From contig CAMIIY010000042.1 in NCBI GenBank assembly GCA_946221045.1, forward strand, positions 1-10,295: a DNA stretch of 10,295 nt, written 5' to 3'. The notes under the pieces were generated by a model. It saw only the letters and a list, made by a program, of their open reading frames with translations. It ran no database searches and was not told where the DNA came from. This stretch comes from an uncultured Oceanospirillaceae bacterium (lineage in GTDB: Bacteria; Pseudomonadota; Gammaproteobacteria; Pseudomonadales; Balneatricaceae). The position numbers and the translations under genes were made by a program. Shown here piece after piece: positions 7,215 to 10,295 of the stretch. Within the stretch, counting starts at the first letter, position 1. The number at the start of each line of letters is the position of its first letter.

Positions 7215-7991
7215 ATGTTGAGAACACTCCTGATTACTCTGATTGTCATTATTGCAGCGGCTGCGTTCATGTTTTTCAACACCATGCCACAACCGGATGA
7301 TGTGGCACAACAGATGGAACAGCCCGCTACCATCACAGCCGACACCGACGCCAAAGCCCATATTTCAAATCTGACCTCCGGTGCGGATCAGCCAATTGAT
7401 ATCAAGCAGGCCAGCAACTTTGTCACCGCCGATCAGCTGATTCAGTTACCTGCCGCCAAGGTGCAGGGCTCAGCCGAGATCGAAACCGCCACCTCCAGCG
7501 GTTCTGATGCCACCTATGCCGTGCCCACTTCACGCCTGAACCTGTCCGAAAGCGATGCGGAGCGCATTCGCCAGCAAACCGCACCGATGGGTGCTGATCA
7601 GGTACGTTTGCGCGAACTGCTGGACGACCCCGAAGGCAAAGGCAAAATCTATTACATCCATGCGGTCAATGACGATGACAAAGAGGGTATCTGGGGCATT
7701 ATGCAACACGCCCTGATGCGCAGCTTTACGCAGGGCCTTGCCCTGCCCGGGCAAGACAACACCGTGTATGCCGACATCCCCAAAGACGCCGATGAAAAGC
7801 TGGACGATTCCAGCAGTTCTTTTTTGGGTCGCCTGTTGCAGGGCAAGGTGGATCGCACCTACATTTATAACTACGAGAAAGGGATTCTCGGTGATAACCC
7901 CAACCTGATCCAGCCGGGACAGCAACTGCTCATCATCACCTTTAGCGAAGATGAGCTGGTCAGTATCTACCGACACTTTGCGAAGCAGTAA
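7215..7991 (+). CDS. Single-pass membrane-anchored protein with LysM-like C-terminus, unknown function
   Basis: I do not recognise this family with certainty. From ATG 7215 it is 258 residues. An N-terminal hydrophobic helix (about 3-22) without a signal-peptidase-II lipobox suggests a membrane anchor, with the rest outside. Residues 25-140 are low-complexity, acidic and Ala/Gln/Ser-rich. The C-terminal half has KIYYIHAVNDDDKEGIWGIMQ (144-164) and GDNPNLIQPGQQLLI (226-240). These look like the two ends of a LysM peptidoglycan-binding fold separated by an unusual ~60-residue insertion. The start at 7215 is chosen over an open frame from 7170 because AAGGGAA precedes it and it puts the hydrophobic helix at the very N-terminus. 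The GST gene begins 11 bp after it. Confidence 0.82.
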   Translation: MLRTLLITLIVIIAAAAFMFFNTMPQPDDVAQQMEQPATITADTDAKAHISNLTSGADQPIDIKQASNFVTADQLIQLPAAKVQGSAEIETATSSGSDATYAVPTSRLNLSESDAERIRQQTAPMGADQVRLRELLDDPEGKGKIYYIHAVNDDDKEGIWGIMQHALMRSFTQGLALPGQDNTVYADIPKDADEKLDDSSSSFLGRLLQGKVDRTYIYNYEKGILGDNPNLIQPGQQLLIITFSEDELVSIYRHFAKQ

Positions 7992-8002
7992 GGGCCTTTT
8001 CG

Positions 8003-8620
8003 ATGATCGATCTCTATACCTGGGGCACGCCCAACGGGCGCAAAATCTCCATCATGCTGGAAGCGATTCGTATGCCCTATCAGGTGCATCCGGTTAATCT
8101 GATGGAAGGCGAGCAATTCAGCCCCTCTTTTCAGGCCATCAGCCCCAACAACCAGATCCCCGCCATTGTGGATGAAGAAGGCCCGGAAGGTGGCTCGATG
8201 CACCTCAGTGAAAGCGGTGCCATTCTGCTCTATCTGGCGGAAAAAACCGGGGAATTCCTGCCGGATGATCCGGAAGAACGGCTGCAGTGCATGCAGTGGC
8301 TGATGTGGCAGATGGGCAGCTTCGGACCGTTTCTGGGCCAGGCCCACCACTTCAACCGCTTCTGCAAAGAAGAGGTACCCTATGCCAAACAGCGCTACCT
8401 CGATCTGGCCAAACGCCTCTGGGGCACGCTGGACCGTCAGCTCGATGGCCGTAAATTCATTATTGGTGATGACCTGACCATTGCCGACTTTGCCATCTAC
8501 CCCTGGGCAATGCGCCATGAATGGCAGGCGATTGATCTGGACGAATTCCCCCATGTACGCGACTGGATGGCCCGCATGGGTGAGATCGAATTTGTAAAAC
8601 GCGGTATGCAGGTACCCTGA
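8003..8620 (+). CDS. yfcG: YfcG/YghU-type glutathione S-transferase (disulfide-bond oxidoreductase)
   Basis: This 205-residue GST-fold protein has a thioredoxin-like N-terminal domain with MIDLYTWGTPNGRKI. Thr9 and Asn11 stand where the glutathione-contacting residues of E. coli YfcG lie. Next come SPNNQIPAIVDEEGPEGG (about 49-66) and SESGAILLYLAEKTGEFL (about 70-87), then the helical domain with WQMGSFGPFLGQAHHFNRF and DDLTIADFAIYPW. These GSTs bind two glutathiones and reduce disulfides rather than conjugate electrophiles. Family membership is clear; that this one has the same activity is inferred. AGGG lies 8 bases before the ATG. It sits between the LysM-like gene and ugpQ with very short gaps, so probably co-transcribed. 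Confidence 0.92.
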   Translation: MIDLYTWGTPNGRKISIMLEAIRMPYQVHPVNLMEGEQFSPSFQAISPNNQIPAIVDEEGPEGGSMHLSESGAILLYLAEKTGEFLPDDPEERLQCMQWLMWQMGSFGPFLGQAHHFNRFCKEEVPYAKQRYLDLAKRLWGTLDRQLDGRKFIIGDDLTIADFAIYPWAMRHEWQAIDLDEFPHVRDWMARMGEIEFVKRGMQVP

Positions 8621-8625
8621 AACCC

Positions 8626-9402
8626 ATGATCGCCTGCCCTATTATCGGTCATCGCGGCGTTGCCAGTCTCGCACCGGAAAACACCCTGGCAGGCATTCGA
8701 AAAGCCGCCGAAACCGGGGTGCAGTGGATCGAAATCGACGCCACCCTGCTCGGCGATAAAACCCCGGTGCTCTGCCACGATGACAGCCTCGACCGTTGCA
8801 GCAACCGCAAAGGCCTGCTCGCCGCGCTCTCCGTGTTTGATCTGGACAATATTGATGTGGGCAGCTGGTTTCATCTGGACTGGGGCCGCGAAAGCCTGCC
8901 CAAACTGGCCGATGCCCTCTGTCTCTGTCAGCAACTCAACCTGGGGTTAAACCTGGAGATCAAACCCTACCAATGGCCACCGGAGACCATCGCCAAAGCC
9001 CTGCATGCCTGTATCAGTGTCTACTGGCAGGATAAAAGCCGACTGATTATCAGCTGTTTTGATCTGGACGTGCTGGCCGCCTACCGCGCACTCGACCCGG
9101 ATATCCAGCTCGGCCTGTTGTTTGATGCCCTGCCCCCGGTCTGGCACCTGCAGGCGCAGGCCCTCAACGCCGTCAGCATCCACTGCGACTGGCGCCTGCT
9201 GACCGAGTCAGAAGCCCAACAGGTCAAAAACGCGGGCTACGACCTCTACTGTTATACCTGCAATTCCCCCGCCGATGCTGCAAGGCTATTCAGTTGGGGC
9301 GTCGACGGAATCTTTACTGACCGGCCGCAGGATTTTCTGGCGGCTCAGAATGAAAACCCGGCTGAGTACCTGACTTCCCTCAACCCAATTGATCCGCTAT
9401 AA
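8626..9402 (+). CDS. ugpQ: Glycerophosphodiester phosphodiesterase, UgpQ type
   Basis: This 258-residue protein hydrolyses glycerophosphodiesters from phospholipid turnover to glycerol-3-phosphate and an alcohol. Seen: HRG at 9-11, APENT at 17-21, EID at 36-38 and HDD at 51-53. LNLEIKP at 108-114 and GVDGIFTDRPQDFL at 225-238 follow, giving the complete metal-binding and catalytic set (His9, Glu36, Asp38, His51, Glu111) in a TIM-barrel order. No signal peptide is visible, which fits the cytoplasmic UgpQ class rather than periplasmic GlpQ. It starts 5 bp after the GST gene. It is the last GC-rich gene before the AT-rich stretch. Confidence 0.93.
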   Translation: MIACPIIGHRGVASLAPENTLAGIRKAAETGVQWIEIDATLLGDKTPVLCHDDSLDRCSNRKGLLAALSVFDLDNIDVGSWFHLDWGRESLPKLADALCLCQQLNLGLNLEIKPYQWPPETIAKALHACISVYWQDKSRLIISCFDLDVLAAYRALDPDIQLGLLFDALPPVWHLQAQALNAVSIHCDWRLLTESEAQQVKNAGYDLYCYTCNSPADAARLFSWGVDGIFTDRPQDFLAAQNENPAEYLTSLNPIDPL

Positions 9403-9540
9403 AGAGATAACTAAAGGGAACCACCACGCGGACAGGGATATGTTGCAGCGACTTCTCTCAATCTATTTCAAGCCATGTTTGAACGGCTTTTCCAGCAACA
9501 TTGCTAAGGGACTAAGGGCCGGACTAGCTGTCATAAAAGC

Positions 9541-9680
9541 ACAGCTAAACAACGACCTATCAAAGCCAATAAAATCATTAAATTTCAGACTATTAGAAAT
9601 AAATATCGTGCCATACCCGACCGGAATTAGACGACATCTTGTCGTAAAACCTCACGACATCGTGTCGTATATTTAGCTGT
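9541..9680. repeat. Inverted 9-bp repeat bounding a 140-bp element (attC-like at best)
   Basis: ACAGCTAAA (9541-9549) is matched exactly by TTTAGCTGT (9672-9680). The pairing extends, after a 2-3 base bulge, into ACGAC/GTCGT. The right arm runs into GTTATGC (9679-9685), which is close to but not a full fit with the integron core GTTRRRY. The left arm lacks the expected AAC partner. A nearby TAGCTGTCAT (9525-9534) repeats TAGCTGTTAT (9674-9683) directly, 149 bp apart, and can also pair with the left arm. An integron attC, a small non-autonomous element, or chance are all possible. Confidence 0.45.
9631..9668. repeat. Two tandem copies of a 15-bp palindrome, 23 bp apart
   Basis: ACGACATCTTGTCGT (9631-9645) and ACGACATCGTGTCGT (9654-9668) differ at one base and are separated by 8 bp. 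Each is a perfect inverted repeat, ACGACA/TGTCGT, around a 3-base centre. The centre-to-centre distance of 23 bp is close to two helical turns, so two dimers of a regulator could bind on the same face. Alternatively the pair can fold together as two 6-bp stems broken by a 3-base internal loop. They lie about 40-80 bp before the lipoprotein start. Confidence 0.75.
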
Positions 9681-9708
9681 TATGCTTAAAAATAGGGAAA
9701 TCAGCATT

Positions 9709-10295
9709 ATGAGATTCACAGCAATATTACTAGCCTTACTGGTTTTGTCTGGTTGTAGCTCGTTACGGTATTCAGATTACGAGAGAGGGAAAGTCTGGTG
9801 CAACGACAGATACCTCCACGAGTTAGACCGACCGTTTCATAAGAAGCATCTTGATGTGGCCGAAAAAGGGTATATTTATGCCTTGGCTGGGGCATTGGTT
9901 CTTCAAGGTGACTCGCCGGAAGATAGCGAGCATTACTTTCCAACCCCTCCGCGCTTAGAGTTAGTTGATAAACCAAAACGGGACTCCTCCGGCTTTGAGG
10001 TAGGGACGTTTAAACTTTATGAAAGAAATGACAGGGAAAAGTTACAAGAAATAGTGATCGCATTTACTGGTTCTAATGACTCAGACGATTGGCTGTGGAC
10101 AAACCTTTTTTTCAGTAAAAAACAGTATGGTTTAGCTGAGAAGTATGTGAAAAAAACAGCCGAACAATATCCGAACGTCAGAATTGTTGTTGCTGGCTAT
10201 TCATTGGGCGGTGGGTTAGCGGTTCATGTGGCAAAAACTCCAGCCACAAAGGAATTTGTATCTGAAGTTTGGGCATTTAACCCAAGTCCCAAGAC
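9709..10295 (+). CDS. Lipoprotein with class-3-lipase-type alpha/beta-hydrolase domain (cut by window edge)
   Basis: The frame is open to the right edge, giving 195 residues. The N-terminus is a signal peptide with lipobox LSGC, Cys16 being the lipidation site, so it should sit in an envelope membrane facing the periplasm or surface. Then come IVIAFTGSNDSDDWLWTNL (115-133), matching the start of lipase_3/DUF2974-type hydrolases, and the nucleophile elbow GYSLGGG (163-169) with Ser165. The catalytic Asp and His lie beyond the window. The start is ATG 9709 with AGGGA upstream; an in-frame ATG at 9682 would add nine residues before the signal peptide and is less likely. Codons such as AGA, ATA, TTA and CTA are common here and rare in the genes to the left, suggesting recent transfer. 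The substrate, a lipid or other ester, is not evident. Confidence 0.82.
   Translation, partial: MRFTAILLALLVLSGCSSLRYSDYERGKVWCNDRYLHELDRPFHKKHLDVAEKGYIYALAGALVLQGDSPEDSEHYFPTPPRLELVDKPKRDSSGFEVGTFKLYERNDREKLQEIVIAFTGSNDSDDWLWTNLFFSKKQYGLAEKYVKKTAEQYPNVRIVVAGYSLGGGLAVHVAKTPATKEFVSEVWAFNPSPK

Larger units (their letters stand above)
9403..9708. other. AT-rich intergenic stretch with dense symmetry, no convincing gene
   Basis: Base composition drops sharply: 9541-9600 has 17 G or C in 60 by hand count, against 39 in 60 at 8761-8820. A plus-strand frame is open from 9389 to 9676 (about 79 residues from ATG 9440), but I recognise nothing in it and its end overlaps the palindromes. A weak hairpin AAGCC/GGCTT with following T's (9470-9491) might end the ugpQ transcript. 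CTAAGGG occurs twice, 8 bp apart, at 9504 and 9512. The repeats listed separately lie at 9525-9680. A TATATT at 9668-9673 could be a -10 for the next gene, without a good -35. Confidence 0.6.

Noticed and set aside
9470..9491. Hairpin AAGCC/GGCTT followed by T's as a ugpQ terminator
   Set aside because: The stem is only 5 bp with a 10-base loop and a very short T run; too weak to call as a feature.
9389..9676. Plus-strand open frame of about 95 codons overlapping the end of ugpQ
   Set aside because: It begins with TTG inside ugpQ, or with an ATG at 9440 whose ribosome site is poorly spaced. It has no recognisable motif, and its last 15 residues are encoded by the palindromic repeats.

Overview
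The window looks like chromosomal DNA of a free-living gammaproteobacterium, probably of the Oceanospirillales or a related marine group. This rests on gene content: TmcA, FolE with FolX, SmrA, YfcG-type GST and a GGDEF-family membrane protein. It is inferred from protein resemblance, not from a search. Positions 1-9402 are compactly coded and moderately GC-rich. From about 9403 onward the sequence becomes clearly richer in A+T.

Region 1 (1-2504, minus strand) reads right to left. It holds a small MerR/excisionase-type helix-turn-helix ORF whose apparent C-terminal half lies in a shifted frame. Next is a two-TM protein with a degenerate GGDEF domain that keeps an RxxD inhibitory-site motif. 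Last is the N-terminal third of tmcA (tRNA-Met cytidine acetyltransferase), cut by the window edge. The three are close-spaced and co-directional, so probably one transcript.

Region 2 (2738-3681, plus) is a two-gene pterin unit, folE then folX. Together these convert GTP to dihydroneopterin triphosphate and then to its 2'-epimer, the entry to tetrahydromonapterin. It diverges from region 1 across a 233-bp gap.

Region 3 (3697-7074, minus) is a tight four-gene unit: smrA, a 4-oxalocrotonate-tautomerase-like small enzyme, lemA, and an HtpX-like M48 membrane metalloprotease with a long C-terminal domain. LemA and M48 proteases are a recurrent pair. The tautomerase and smrA look like operon passengers.

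Region 4 (7215-9402, plus) diverges from smrA. It carries a membrane-anchored protein with a LysM-like C-terminus, a YfcG-type glutathione-dependent disulfide oxidoreductase, and a UgpQ-type glycerophosphodiester phosphodiesterase, spaced 11 and 5 bp apart.

Region 5 (9403-10295) is the accessory-looking part. It has about 300 bp of AT-rich DNA without a convincing gene but dense in symmetry: two copies of a 15-bp palindrome 23 bp apart, and a 9-bp inverted repeat whose outer ends span 140 bp. A lipoprotein with a class-3-lipase-type GYSLG motif follows and runs off the window edge. Codon use, composition and repeats suggest a junction with acquired DNA. An integron-cassette-like border is one unproven reading. 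I see no rRNA, tRNA, CRISPR array, transposase or integrase gene in the window.
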